Positions 8,087-15,418 of a stretch of DNA of 20,610 nucleotides are shown here, in pieces. Each line of letters begins with the position of its first letter. The first letter of the stretch is position 1. Below the pieces are notes generated by a model. The model did no database searches. It was not told the origin of the DNA and worked only from the letters and a program-made list of their open reading frames with translations. The translations under genes and the position numbers were made by a program. The stretch is from an uncultured euryarchaeote (GTDB lineage: Archaea > Thermoplasmatota > Poseidoniia > Poseidoniales > Poseidoniaceae), in the NCBI GenBank assembly GCA_937897005.1, contig CALCOQ010000003.1:1-20610 (forward strand), read 5' to 3'.

Positions 8087-8551
8087 ATGGATGTAACAAG
8101 GACGGCCATCCTGCTATTGCATCCTTTACTTGCTGTGTGTTTGATATATTGGTTATTCAAGCAACATGGCTGGAGGGCGCGTGGAAGGTCTCTCAAGGGT
8201 GAAGAAAGGACAAATGCTCGAGATTCTCATGAATTATGGGGCCGGAGATTTCTTCCAGCCGCCTTGATTACGGTCTGTCTGGCATTCATTGCTCAGATGT
8301 TCAGAGGGATGTTAGACGATAAGGGATGGAATGCCTATCTGATGCCAAGTGTGCATGGTATCTTCGGTATATTGGGTATTGTATTATTGGTCATCATGAC
8401 CAATATGGGTAAGCGCACTGCAAAAGCCAGAGTGGATGGTGAAAGTTGGACGGAACTCAAGGTAAGGCATGGAAGGGCTGCGGATATCATCATCATCTTG
8501 ACGGTGCTGCAGGGTTTCCTTGGATTCCTATACATCTTCGAAGTATTGTGA
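8087..8551 (+). CDS. Four-TM membrane protein with conserved-looking histidines (possible b561/DUF4079-like)
   Basis: The preferred start at ATG 8087 gives 154 residues and places the first TM segment close to the N-terminus. An in-frame ATG at 7997 would add 30 hydrophilic residues and leave only 23 bases to the divergent PIN-protein start. Hydrophobic segments lie at about 6-24, 55-73, 87-107 and 132-153. Histidines sit at or near membrane boundaries: H12 (LLHPLLA), H48 (DSHELWG), H90 (SVHGIFG) and H128 (KVRHGRAAD). The order HP, H, H, H over four helices is what one would expect of a small b-type cytochrome of the DUF4079/cytochrome b561 style, but this is pattern reading without an alignment. 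The stop codon directly abuts the stop of the opposing MMPL gene. Confidence 0.75.
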   Translation: MDVTRTAILLLHPLLAVCLIYWLFKQHGWRARGRSLKGEERTNARDSHELWGRRFLPAALITVCLAFIAQMFRGMLDDKGWNAYLMPSVHGIFGILGIVLLVIMTNMGKRTAKARVDGESWTELKVRHGRAADIIIILTVLQGFLGFLYIFEVL

Positions 8552-10888
8552 CTATTCTGATTCAGTAGTACTCATTGTAGTCCTATTTGCTACCGAACCA
8601 GGTAACCATGCGGGAGTCCACCAGTTCCACTTACCCATCAAGCGCATCGTCGCTGGAACCAATAGTGCGCGTACGATAGTGGCATCGATGAGGATGGCCA
8701 GAGCCAGTCCGAAACCGATCTGTTTGAGAATCAGTACTGATGAGAAACCGAATGAACTGAACACCACCACCATGATTGCTGCGGCTCCAGTGATCAGGCG
8801 TCCAGTTCTCTGTAGGCCGTTGGCCACCGCGGTGGTGTTGTCGCCAGTTCGCTCCCATTCTTCGTGGATACGTGATAACATCAGTACTTCATAGTCCATC
8901 GATAATCCGAAGACGATACAGAACATGATGATTGGATTGGTGGAATCGATCGGCTGAGGGCTGAAGCCGAGCAGGTCTGAACCCCATCCCCACTGGAAGA
9001 CCACCACCAACATTCCGAATGATGCTGAGATTGAGAGAATGTTCATGATAACCGCCTTGAAGGGAATGATGACACTACCTACCTGGATGTAGATCAGGAT
9101 GATGGTGGATCCAAAAATGAAGGCTAGGGCAATTGGAAGACTATCTTCGATAGCGTCGAGAGTATCTGCACTGTATGCAGAGAAACCACCGACCAGAAGT
9201 ACTGCTTGTGAGCCGCTTTCCAAGCCTTGCATCAAGTCTTCGCTGTTTTCCCGAATGGACTCGACATAGTATCTGGAAACAGTACTGGTCTGTGGGCCAT
9301 CCATAGAGATTGAGATGAAGGTTATGTCCGAGGCAACGAACTTCTCCCGAAGGTATTCTCTAGTGGCATTCTGTTCAGGAGTCAAGTATTCTGCGGGTGC
9401 TGTCCAGAATTGAATGACCTGTTCCTCGTTCATACTGGGTTCAGGAAGTGCAGCCCCGAACACTGCTACCACTTCTGAATCATCCAGAGTACTCTGTATC
9501 CAATGGTATTGATGTCTGAGATTTTTTTCTGAGAGCGGGTCACCACCATCGAGATCCATCATCAGGAAGGCTTGGTTCTGGGCGCTTTCAGGCCAGATAC
9601 CATTGATGTTGTCTGAGCCCTGACGAGACTCATCATCGGGAGGCAATGCTTCAACTGAAGACATTGATAATTCGACTTGTAAAAATGGCAATCCAGCACC
9701 AACCAGAAGAATCAGTGTTGGAATCAGTACTGCCCATGGATGTTTCATGACAGTTCGGGCGATTCTTGCCCACATTCCATCTTCAGAATCCTTGTTGCTC
9801 ATTGAGAAAGGAACTTTCCAGTTGTTGACTTTCGGTCCTAACATTGCCAAGACTGCTGGAAGTACGATGACTGAATAGACCATGGCTATACTGACTGCAA
9901 GAGTGCCACCAATCCCAAGACTAGGAAGGCTGGTGTTCTTGAAGAACAACATTCCCATCAGTCCGATGGCCACGGTCACTCCAGAGTAGAACACTGCTTT
10001 TCCAGCGGTGGCAACGCTCATCGCGGTAGCAGTGCGAATGTCACGTCCTCTATCCAATTCCTCCCTGAATCGATTCACCAGAAACAAGGAGTAATCGATA
10101 GAAACACCAATCCCGATCAAGGAGATGATGTTGGTCGAATATTGAGTGACATCTGTAATGTTGGATAACCAGATTGTCACTCCCATCGCCGCGATTACAG
10201 TCAACAATCCAACGCCTATCGGTAGAAGGGCTGCAACAACTGAACCGAAGACGACTCCTAGAATTATCAGAGACAGCGGTCCAGAGAACATTTCAGCCTC
10301 GATGAGGTCGTTCTGGATCCTGACATCAAACGAGTTGCTGATAGCGAGGTCACCCGTTCTCCAGTCTTCAAAATCAGAGTCGATCGTCATCGAATCATGG
10401 ATATCGTTGTAGATACTTTTCGATTCTTTTCGTGACCCATCTATGATGATGGTGTTGGTGGCCCAGAAGCCATCCTCCTGCTCGCTGACTCTAGTGTATC
10501 TTTCTTCAGATGAGACGGTCCAGGAATAGTTGACATTGATATCCTTGCGAACATCCAATTCACTCAAGGCAGCAGTAACTGCATTCTGCCACTCTTCATC
10601 CGTATCATTCAGTGTCGGATGGTGGACCAGATAGACGAAGACATTCCCTTCTTCATCCCCTCCGGAAAGAAAGTTATCCCTGTACATCTGTCCAGCATTG
10701 AGGCTTTCAAGGTCGCCTTCACCATATGATTCAGCCCAATCAGCGCCCATGCCCATCAATGAGGCCAAAGCAACGCAAACCAGTACACCGATAACAGTGG
10801 TTTTGAGACGATGGTCATAGGAGAATTCCCCTAATCTGTAGAAGATACGCCCACGCAGCATCTCTGGGTCGGTCACTCCTTTCTGCAT
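8552..10888 (-). CDS. MMPL/RND-superfamily membrane transporter
   Basis: The ATG at 10888 gives 778 residues; a TTG at 10906 would add six. The architecture is two repeats of one TM plus a large external domain plus five TM segments: TM1 at about 29-50, external domain to about 200, TM2-6 at 202-350, TM7 at 383-403, external domain to about 580, and TM8-12 at 583-742. The Asp-Tyr pair of MMPL proteins occurs in both halves, GIGVSIDYSLFLVNRF (D265) and VFGLSMDYEVLMLSRI (D665), exactly 400 residues apart. In the family these Asp residues take part in proton-driven transport. DATIVRALLVPATMRLMG near the end is also typical. Such proteins export lipids, hydrophobic compounds or drugs; the substrate here is unknown. 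It lies 63 bases downstream of the DHH phosphoesterase on the same strand, so an operon is possible but unproven. Confidence 0.93.
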   Translation of the reverse strand: MQKGVTDPEMLRGRIFYRLGEFSYDHRLKTTVIGVLVCVALASLMGMGADWAESYGEGDLESLNAGQMYRDNFLSGGDEEGNVFVYLVHHPTLNDTDEEWQNAVTAALSELDVRKDINVNYSWTVSSEERYTRVSEQEDGFWATNTIIIDGSRKESKSIYNDIHDSMTIDSDFEDWRTGDLAISNSFDVRIQNDLIEAEMFSGPLSLIILGVVFGSVVAALLPIGVGLLTVIAAMGVTIWLSNITDVTQYSTNIISLIGIGVSIDYSLFLVNRFREELDRGRDIRTATAMSVATAGKAVFYSGVTVAIGLMGMLFFKNTSLPSLGIGGTLAVSIAMVYSVIVLPAVLAMLGPKVNNWKVPFSMSNKDSEDGMWARIARTVMKHPWAVLIPTLILLVGAGLPFLQVELSMSSVEALPPDDESRQGSDNINGIWPESAQNQAFLMMDLDGGDPLSEKNLRHQYHWIQSTLDDSEVVAVFGAALPEPSMNEEQVIQFWTAPAEYLTPEQNATREYLREKFVASDITFISISMDGPQTSTVSRYYVESIRENSEDLMQGLESGSQAVLLVGGFSAYSADTLDAIEDSLPIALAFIFGSTIILIYIQVGSVIIPFKAVIMNILSISASFGMLVVVFQWGWGSDLLGFSPQPIDSTNPIIMFCIVFGLSMDYEVLMLSRIHEEWERTGDNTTAVANGLQRTGRLITGAAAIMVVVFSSFGFSSVLILKQIGFGLALAILIDATIVRALLVPATMRLMGKWNWWTPAWLPGSVANRTTMSTTESE

Positions 10889-10951
10889 GGCAGGCGGCGG
10901 ATTCAACCACTATTTCAACAACAGGTAGCCAACCTATTCCATCAAATGGGG

Positions 10952-11968
10952 CTATCTCTTGCTCCAAACATCCAGCCATCCCTTCAGATTACGTTCAATA
11001 TCTTCAGATTCGACAGGTCTGTCTTCGATATCACCATCCACTGAGAGTGGTTGAATCCTGCATCCACATGCGTTGTGGTGCCCTCCTCCTGTCTCATCGT
11101 AGTGGGTCGCCATTCTTGTGAGATCAAATATTCCCCCATTTGGGTGAAGGAAACTGTTACAGTAGAATGAAGCTGAGAGAGCAGGTCTTTCTGGGGTACT
11201 GATATCTCCATCCACCCAACCGTGTATTACGCAACATGCGTCGCAATCTTCACCGACAAATGCAGTCAAAGCGTATCCATTTGTCCTTTCACCAGTTTCA
11301 TCCATCCTCATGATGGCTAATCTATCGATGAGTTCGACCTTTTCTGAAATCAATTTGTTGAGGCGTTTTGCCGCGGAACTCTGCTGTTGACAACGGCTCA
11401 CCACATCTGCACTCTGCAGCAATTCATCCAATGGCATTCCCTGACTCAATCGATTCAGTACAGAGTGGACATATTCCCCATCTCGTACATCGATGGTACG
11501 TGAGAACCAAAGCAATGGATGTCCTTCTCGCAATTCCTGTAACTGCAGCCCTCCCGAGTCTAACCGATCCACGAAAGCCATTGCAGTACCAAGAGAGGGA
11601 AGATGATCATCGCCTCCAAAGTGCTCCCAAGCAACCCGTGCGGCTGAGGGCTTATCCTCCCAGATACAGATTCCACCTGCGAGAGTGAATTGCTCCTCTA
11701 TCTCTTGAGATGGGCGATTGGTGGCGTGGTGATCAAGATACAGACCGCATTGCTCATGGAATGGCAGATCACAAATGGCGGTATTTCTGTCGATGAGATG
11801 ATCAATGATTCCAGAACGAATCTCAGCCGGATGGCTGAACCGGACTTCGGCATCTGGAAAACGGGCTTTCAACACCACGGCTGCGAACAGGCCATCCATA
11901 TCCCCATCAGCGATGATTCGGCGAAGTTCAAGTTCATCTAATGCTGGCACCAGTATCCGTCCTATCAT
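10952..11968 (-). CDS. DHH-DHHA1 family phosphoesterase
   Basis: This is a 338-residue protein starting at ATG 11968. The N-terminal DHH domain shows motif I ADGDMDGLFAAVVL (D21, D23, D25), motif II ICDLPFH (D67), motif III YLDHHATN (D79-H80-H81) and motif IV AFVDRLDSG (D134), all metal-binding positions in the family. The C-terminal DHHA1 domain has DETGGGHHNACG (around residues 291-301), the substrate-binding glycine/histidine motif. The family cleaves phosphodiester or phosphoanhydride bonds in nanoRNA, cyclic dinucleotides, single-stranded nucleic acid or polyphosphate; sequence alone does not choose between them. Length fits NrnA-like or short archaeal DHH proteins, not RecJ/GAN (usually longer). 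It is probably soluble and cytoplasmic, divergent from the Nudix gene and upstream of the MMPL gene. Confidence 0.9.
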   Translation of the reverse strand: MIGRILVPALDELELRRIIADGDMDGLFAAVVLKARFPDAEVRFSHPAEIRSGIIDHLIDRNTAICDLPFHEQCGLYLDHHATNRPSQEIEEQFTLAGGICIWEDKPSAARVAWEHFGGDDHLPSLGTAMAFVDRLDSGGLQLQELREGHPLLWFSRTIDVRDGEYVHSVLNRLSQGMPLDELLQSADVVSRCQQQSSAAKRLNKLISEKVELIDRLAIMRMDETGERTNGYALTAFVGEDCDACCVIHGWVDGDISTPERPALSASFYCNSFLHPNGGIFDLTRMATHYDETGGGHHNACGCRIQPLSVDGDIEDRPVESEDIERNLKGWLDVWSKR

Positions 11969-12000
11969 CTGCCGTCGGACCTAGACTGATGAAACAATCG

Positions 12001-12016
12001 CTTATCGAATGATAAG
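12001..12016. promoter_or_regulatory. Palindromic A/T element between DHH and Nudix genes
   Basis: CTTATC-GAAT-GATAAG is a perfect 6-bp inverted repeat. It sits about 35-45 bases before the DHH start (11968, minus) and 59-74 bases before the preferred Nudix start (12075, plus). It is the most TATA-like sequence in this gap and could serve both directions or bind a regulator. An in-frame ATG at 12009 falls inside it, which argues against that ATG as the Nudix start. Confidence 0.3.
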
Positions 12017-12074
12017 GGGGTCAATCATCAAGTATCGCGGAAAACGTCATGATGTTCAGGTAGCAGCGATATTC

Positions 12075-12485
12075 ATGGAAACTTCCTGTGGAATGGTTGT
12101 CATCAATCTCGGCAACATACTGATATTGGAATATCCACAAGGCCATTGGGATTTTCCAAAGGGGCATATCGAGGATGACGACGCATCTCGAATCTCAGCA
12201 GCAAGGCGAGAGTTGGAGGAGGAGACTGGAATCAATGATATTGTGATCATCAATGGTTTTGAGGAGAGAACAGAATATCAATTCAGACATAAGGGAAAGA
12301 AGATCGAGAAACAGGTGTATTGGTATATCGGTGAGACTGAGATCATGGAGATACAATTGTCGCATGAACACCGTGACCACCTATGGTTGGATTGGGAACA
12401 AGCGATGGAGATGCTGACACATAGTGAATCAAGAGAAGTGCTATCCGCAGCTCAAGAACACATGAAACAAATTGGAAGATACTGA
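12075..12485 (+). CDS. Nudix hydrolase, Ap4A-hydrolase-like
   Basis: The start at ATG 12075 (METSCGMVVI) gives 136 residues and matches the compact N-terminus of small Nudix proteins; an in-frame ATG at 12009 would add 22 residues. HWDFPKGHIE followed by the Nudix box ending RRELEEETGI (residues 30-53) is typical of bis(5'-nucleosyl)-tetraphosphatases, which split Ap4A-type alarmones or caps. The helix part REUxEExGU is intact (R45, E46, E49, E50, G52). The spacing between the box Gly and REL is one residue longer than the GX5EX7REU consensus, and the first Glu appears replaced by Asp, so substrate and activity are not certain. Later WYIGE and DHLWLDWEQAMEML fit the Nudix C-terminal region. 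The stop is one base from that of the opposing gene. Confidence 0.9.
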   Translation: METSCGMVVINLGNILILEYPQGHWDFPKGHIEDDDASRISAARRELEEETGINDIVIINGFEERTEYQFRHKGKKIEKQVYWYIGETEIMEIQLSHEHRDHLWLDWEQAMEMLTHSESREVLSAAQEHMKQIGRY

Positions 12486-12486
12486 A

Positions 12487-12945
12487 TCATTCCTCTTCAC
12501 TCATCAGGCCCAGTGCCATTGCAACCGGCTTCAAGGCATCGGGCCACTCAAGGCTCTCTACTTCATATTCAGGCTCCCATACGCCTCGAGCAAAATCGAA
12601 TTCACAACCCATGCTTTCCGCAGCCCTGGATACATCCATCCAACCCTGTTTCGTTATTCCAGTTTCCAGTGCTGAACGACCCATGCTCACCAGAAACAGA
12701 GGTAAGTCTTCATCAAGATCCAGAAGTGTTGCCATCCAGTGGTCGAGCAAATCAGCCCCAGAACCGAATCCTCTTGTTATCAAAAAAGGAACTTCCTCGT
12801 CGGAATGCTTCTCTTCCACTACGCCACGTTCGTGGTCACTGAGATCAAGAAAATCCTGTAGATTCTCCAGTAATACTGCACCTCTGCGAGAAAGTCTACC
12901 ATCATTCCAAGCCAGATCCAAAGCGTGTTTGAAGAGAATCGTCAT
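12487..12945 (-). CDS. Acidic helical protein with N-terminal W-D-L-S module
   Basis: This is a 152-residue protein starting at ATG 12945. Residues 4-45 form a two- to three-helix module with W13, D15, L18, L25, L33 and S36 (AWNDGRLSRRGAVLLENLQ, then FLDLSDHER), reminiscent of TerB-like or calcium-sensor-like helical pairs. The same spacing occurs without gaps at the C-terminus of the protein encoded just upstream. The remainder (FLITRGFGSGADLLDHW, LPLFLVSMG, GWMDVSRAAESMG) is a mixed alpha/beta acidic domain that I do not recognise. The start lies nine bases after the stop of the upstream gene, so the two are almost certainly one transcript. A physical or regulatory partnership is likely but not shown. 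Confidence 0.75.
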   Translation of the reverse strand: MTILFKHALDLAWNDGRLSRRGAVLLENLQDFLDLSDHERGVVEEKHSDEEVPFLITRGFGSGADLLDHWMATLLDLDEDLPLFLVSMGRSALETGITKQGWMDVSRAAESMGCEFDFARGVWEPEYEVESLEWPDALKPVAMALGLMSEEE

Positions 12946-12954
12946 GGTCTCACT

Positions 12955-13581
12955 TCAATCGTGTAATATCTCTTTGAGGATCTTCAGATGGGTCTCGAAT
13001 GAGATTTTCAATTCACGTCGTTTTCGAGACATCAATGCTACTTCTGCCGGGTCAAGAACGTCATCAACCCAGACTCCTTCCAACAGGAACCGATAGAGTT
13101 CTTCGGGGTCCGCCTTGGGTTTTTGTTCTGCTTTTGCTTCATGCTTGGGTTCTTCTTCAGACTCAACTTTCTCAACCTTTGTTTCTTCAAACAAGGAAAT
13201 TTCTTGTAAATCATCGACTTCGTCATCCTCCTCGTCGTCCATGAAAGCCGCTAGAGCGTCACTCACTGCAGCATTCTCATTATTGTTCAAAGAGACAGGA
13301 CGCAAAGCCCCCAATTCTTCGAAAGGGTCAACATCCTCTTCTTCTTCAGAGATTTCTTCCTGGGGAAAGAATGTATCTTCTTGTTCAGATTCCCCTCCCA
13401 TGGTTTCTCCCATGTCAAGTGTGGCAATCACCTCGGCTTCCTCTTCTTCAGCGAATTCCTCTTCCTCCTCTTCACCAAGAGCGTCCAGCAGATCATTGCC
13501 ACGGGCAGCGGGAGCAGTGGTGGAAACCTCCAGGGCTTCATACAGATCATCGTCTTCTTCTTCGGTTTCGTCGACGAACAT
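12955..13581 (-). CDS. Highly acidic, largely disordered protein with C-terminal W-D-L-S module
   Basis: The ATG at 13581 gives 208 residues (MFVDETEEEDDD). The frame stays open to ATG 13620 and GTG 13632, but those upstream residues are basic and unlike the rest. Residues 1-155 are dominated by Glu/Asp runs with a few hydrophobic patches (DDLYEALEV, NDLLDAL, VSDALAAFMDD, LQEISLFEE), as in intrinsically disordered linkers with short docking motifs. A Lys/Glu/Pro stretch follows. The last 48 residues form a helical module, LYRFLLEGVWVDDVLDPAE onward, whose W, D, L, L, L and S line up without gaps with the N-terminal module of the downstream protein. No known family is recognised. It is the first gene of the two-gene unit, divergent from the membrane-bound winged-helix regulator. 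Confidence 0.7.
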   Translation of the reverse strand: MFVDETEEEDDDLYEALEVSTTAPAARGNDLLDALGEEEEEEFAEEEEAEVIATLDMGETMGGESEQEDTFFPQEEISEEEEDVDPFEELGALRPVSLNNNENAAVSDALAAFMDDEEDDEVDDLQEISLFEETKVEKVESEEEPKHEAKAEQKPKADPEELYRFLLEGVWVDDVLDPAEVALMSRKRRELKISFETHLKILKEILHD

Positions 13582-13623
13582 GTGGTCACTCACTAGCCGC
13601 GGACTCCACCTCTCCCTCATCAA

Positions 13624-13640
13624 TCCATTCACTGAATGGA
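13624..13640. promoter_or_regulatory. 17-bp palindrome in divergent intergenic region (candidate operator)
   Basis: TCCATTCA-C-TGAATGGA is a perfect inverted repeat with 8-bp arms about one central base. It lies 43 bases upstream of the acidic-protein start and 61 bases upstream of the winged-helix regulator start. Its symmetry and place between a regulator and divergent genes make it a candidate binding site, possibly for the regulator itself. The evidence is position and symmetry only. Confidence 0.4.
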
Positions 13641-13687
13641 CTCATTCGTCAAACAGGTTCACCACCCTTTTGATAGGGCACGAATGT

Positions 13688-13693
13688 GGAGGT
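13688..13693 (+). promoter_or_regulatory. Strong Shine-Dalgarno site for the winged-helix regulator
   Basis: GGAGGT lies eight bases before the ATG at 13702, which fixes that start. Most genes in this window have no such site. A weak TATA-like stretch (CTTTTGATAG, 13667-13676) lies upstream. Confidence 0.6.
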
Positions 13694-13701
13694 AACTGTA
13701 C

Positions 13702-14751
13702 ATGGCAGCCGATAGAGTGTGGATGTGGCGCATCTTCATCGCCACCACGTTGTTCTGTTCGGTCCTCGCTCTTCCCGATGCGGGGGAACATCTGGATGCT
13801 TGGCGCATTGAACAAGGTGTGTTCGAAGATGATACTGATTCCCAAACTGTTGATGAGGGTCTGGATTCCGGTTCCAATGCGAGCCAAGAACAGAGTTCTG
13901 AAGAGGAAACTGAACAAGGACAATCGGGACAGAATGGCACAGAGGATTCACAGGCAGATTCGAGCGAACCTACAGATGACGAAGCATCAGGTTTGGATGA
14001 TGGAGATGGCGACTCTCAGGACAGTGGTCAACAGGAAAATACACCCGAAGCAGGTGCAGACCAGAATTCGAGAGATTCTGAGAGAATGCTCTCTGAAGAT
14101 GGCGGAGTTTCAGGGAGCGGCGAATACTCCTGGGTGCTTCCCACCACACAGATAGTGGTACTGAGTCTTGCTGCAGTATTGGCAGTGGGCTTGATGGGTA
14201 CGATGCTGACCGCCGTGATAGCCAGTGAGGCCGGACGAGTGAGTCTGATGCTGGCAGTTATTGGGCCAATATTGGCAATATCCCAAAGAGGCGAAGCCGG
14301 GACCTTCACCAAAGGACGGATTCAAGGATATGTTGAAGCACACCCCGGCATCCATTTCTCCGCATTACGCGATGCATTATCATTGGCGAATGGCGTTACT
14401 GCTCATCATCTCCATGCGTTGGAGAAGGAGGGGCGAATAATCTCATGGCTGGATGGCCCTAAGCGTCGTTATGCCTCTACCGGAATCGATCCAAAGTTGC
14501 TTTCGAAATTGGAACAGCCAGTGGTGGGGATGCAGCAAGCCATCCTCGAGGTATTATCGTCAGCTGGAGCATTGGGTATCCAGACCGGGGAACTGCGGGA
14601 CAAGTTAGCGACTTCTCGGCAATTGATGTCATATCATATGAAGCGTTTGAGTGAACGTGGTTTCGTAGAGGCCAAGGGGCGTGGAAAGGCTCGAAAATGG
14701 CATTTACTTGAGGCAGGTCAGGCAGTACTGTCGTCAAGTCAGCACCTGTGA
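13702..14751 (+). CDS. Membrane-tethered double winged-helix transcription regulator
   Basis: This is a 349-residue protein. Residues 1-24 look like a signal peptide or anchor (WRIFIATTLFCSVLALP). Residues 25-145 are very rich in Ser, Asp, Glu, Gln and Gly with NGT and NAS sequons, as expected for an exposed flexible segment. A TM segment lies at about 148-174 and a short hydrophobic stretch at 180-193. Two winged-helix domains follow. The first is at 200-260 (KGRIQGYVEAHPGIHFSAL, VTAHHLHALEKEGRI, wing KRRYAST). The second is at 275-338 (AILEVLSSAGALGIQTGEL, MSYHMKRLSERGFVEAKGRG). The G/H-rich recognition pattern of the first is typical of euryarchaeal membrane-associated HTH proteins. The layout suggests signal sensing at the cell surface and DNA binding from the membrane. 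It is preceded by a strong ribosome site and followed closely by the CxCH protein, a likely co-transcribed partner. Confidence 0.85.
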   Translation: MAADRVWMWRIFIATTLFCSVLALPDAGEHLDAWRIEQGVFEDDTDSQTVDEGLDSGSNASQEQSSEEETEQGQSGQNGTEDSQADSSEPTDDEASGLDDGDGDSQDSGQQENTPEAGADQNSRDSERMLSEDGGVSGSGEYSWVLPTTQIVVLSLAAVLAVGLMGTMLTAVIASEAGRVSLMLAVIGPILAISQRGEAGTFTKGRIQGYVEAHPGIHFSALRDALSLANGVTAHHLHALEKEGRIISWLDGPKRRYASTGIDPKLLSKLEQPVVGMQQAILEVLSSAGALGIQTGELRDKLATSRQLMSYHMKRLSERGFVEAKGRGKARKWHLLEAGQAVLSSSQHL

Positions 14752-14794
14752 ATGGATGCGCAACTTCTTGACTACGTGCCTCGGGCCGTGGTTG

Positions 14795-15418
14795 ATGAAC
14801 ACGCGCCTTAGAGCATGTTCAGTTCTGCTGATTTCCTCTCTTCTTTTCACCTTACCACCCAGTCTTGCATTTCCAGAAGGAATAGGTCAGCAAGGAGACA
14901 AGGGGTGCGTCTGTCATGGAGCAGCAAGGGAGTTGAAAACTCAAGCATTCATCGATGGTCTTCCAGAGAGATTCAATTCCAGTGAGACCTATAATCTGAC
15001 GATATGGATGAACAGTAGTATCATTGGTACTGGAGCCAATCAAGGAGGGTTTCTATTCTGGTATTCGGATGGTTTGGCCAGTGGCGGCGTAGACACTAGA
15101 GATATGGATGGGCATTTGACCCATAGTGAAGCTGGAAATGACCAACGCGGTTGGATGATTCAGTGGACAGCACCCGAAAGGGACGACATTCAGGTCGATT
15201 TCCAGTTTCATGCTAATGCAGTGAATGGCGATGGAGAAACTACTGGGGATGCATGGTCGAGCAAAGTTGTAAGTGTTCCTGGAGAGAATTTCACTGGAGA
15301 ACTCAAGGATGCAAAAGTACCCAAGAGAGAATTCGGAATACCATTCATTGGGGTGTTTGCTACGATTGCAGCAGTATTGTTTGCAGCACGACGCATTCAA
15401 TTGACGAATTCGATATGA
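14795..15418 (+). CDS. Secreted, C-terminally anchored CxCH / reeler-like protein
   Basis: The ATG at 14795 gives 207 residues with a clean signal peptide (MNTRLRACSVLLISSLLF, cleavage near SLA-F26). An in-frame ATG at 14756, four bases after the regulator's stop, would add 13 residues. After cleavage comes GDKGCVCHGAA (C38, C40, H41), then a beta-rich domain with YNLTIWM, GGFLFWYSDG, LTHSEAGNDQRGW, IQWTAP and NAVNGDGETTGDAW. This pattern resembles the reeler/choice-of-anchor V domains that often follow a CxxCH heme-type motif. A TM segment at about 181-199 plus RR forms a C-terminal anchor. CVCH is one residue short of the CxxCH needed for ordinary covalent heme attachment. It probably shares a transcript with the regulator. 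Its 3' end overlaps ftsZ by 22 bases on the opposite strand. Confidence 0.8.
   Translation: MNTRLRACSVLLISSLLFTLPPSLAFPEGIGQQGDKGCVCHGAARELKTQAFIDGLPERFNSSETYNLTIWMNSSIIGTGANQGGFLFWYSDGLASGGVDTRDMDGHLTHSEAGNDQRGWMIQWTAPERDDIQVDFQFHANAVNGDGETTGDAWSSKVVSVPGENFTGELKDAKVPKREFGIPFIGVFATIAAVLFAARRIQLTNSI

Noticed and set aside
10952..11968. RecJ/GAN-type single-strand exonuclease as the identity of the DHH protein
   Set aside because: At 338 residues it lacks the additional length usual in RecJ/GAN, so only the broader DHH-DHHA1 family is claimed.
13115..14155. Long plus-strand open frame rich in Ser, antisense to the acidic protein and running into the regulator gene
   Set aside because: The poly-Ser runs are the antisense reading of Glu/Asp codons, and the frame crosses the intergenic region and overlaps the well-supported regulator in another frame.
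14795..15418. c-type cytochrome
   Set aside because: The motif is CVCH, not CxxCH, so ordinary covalent heme attachment is not supported.
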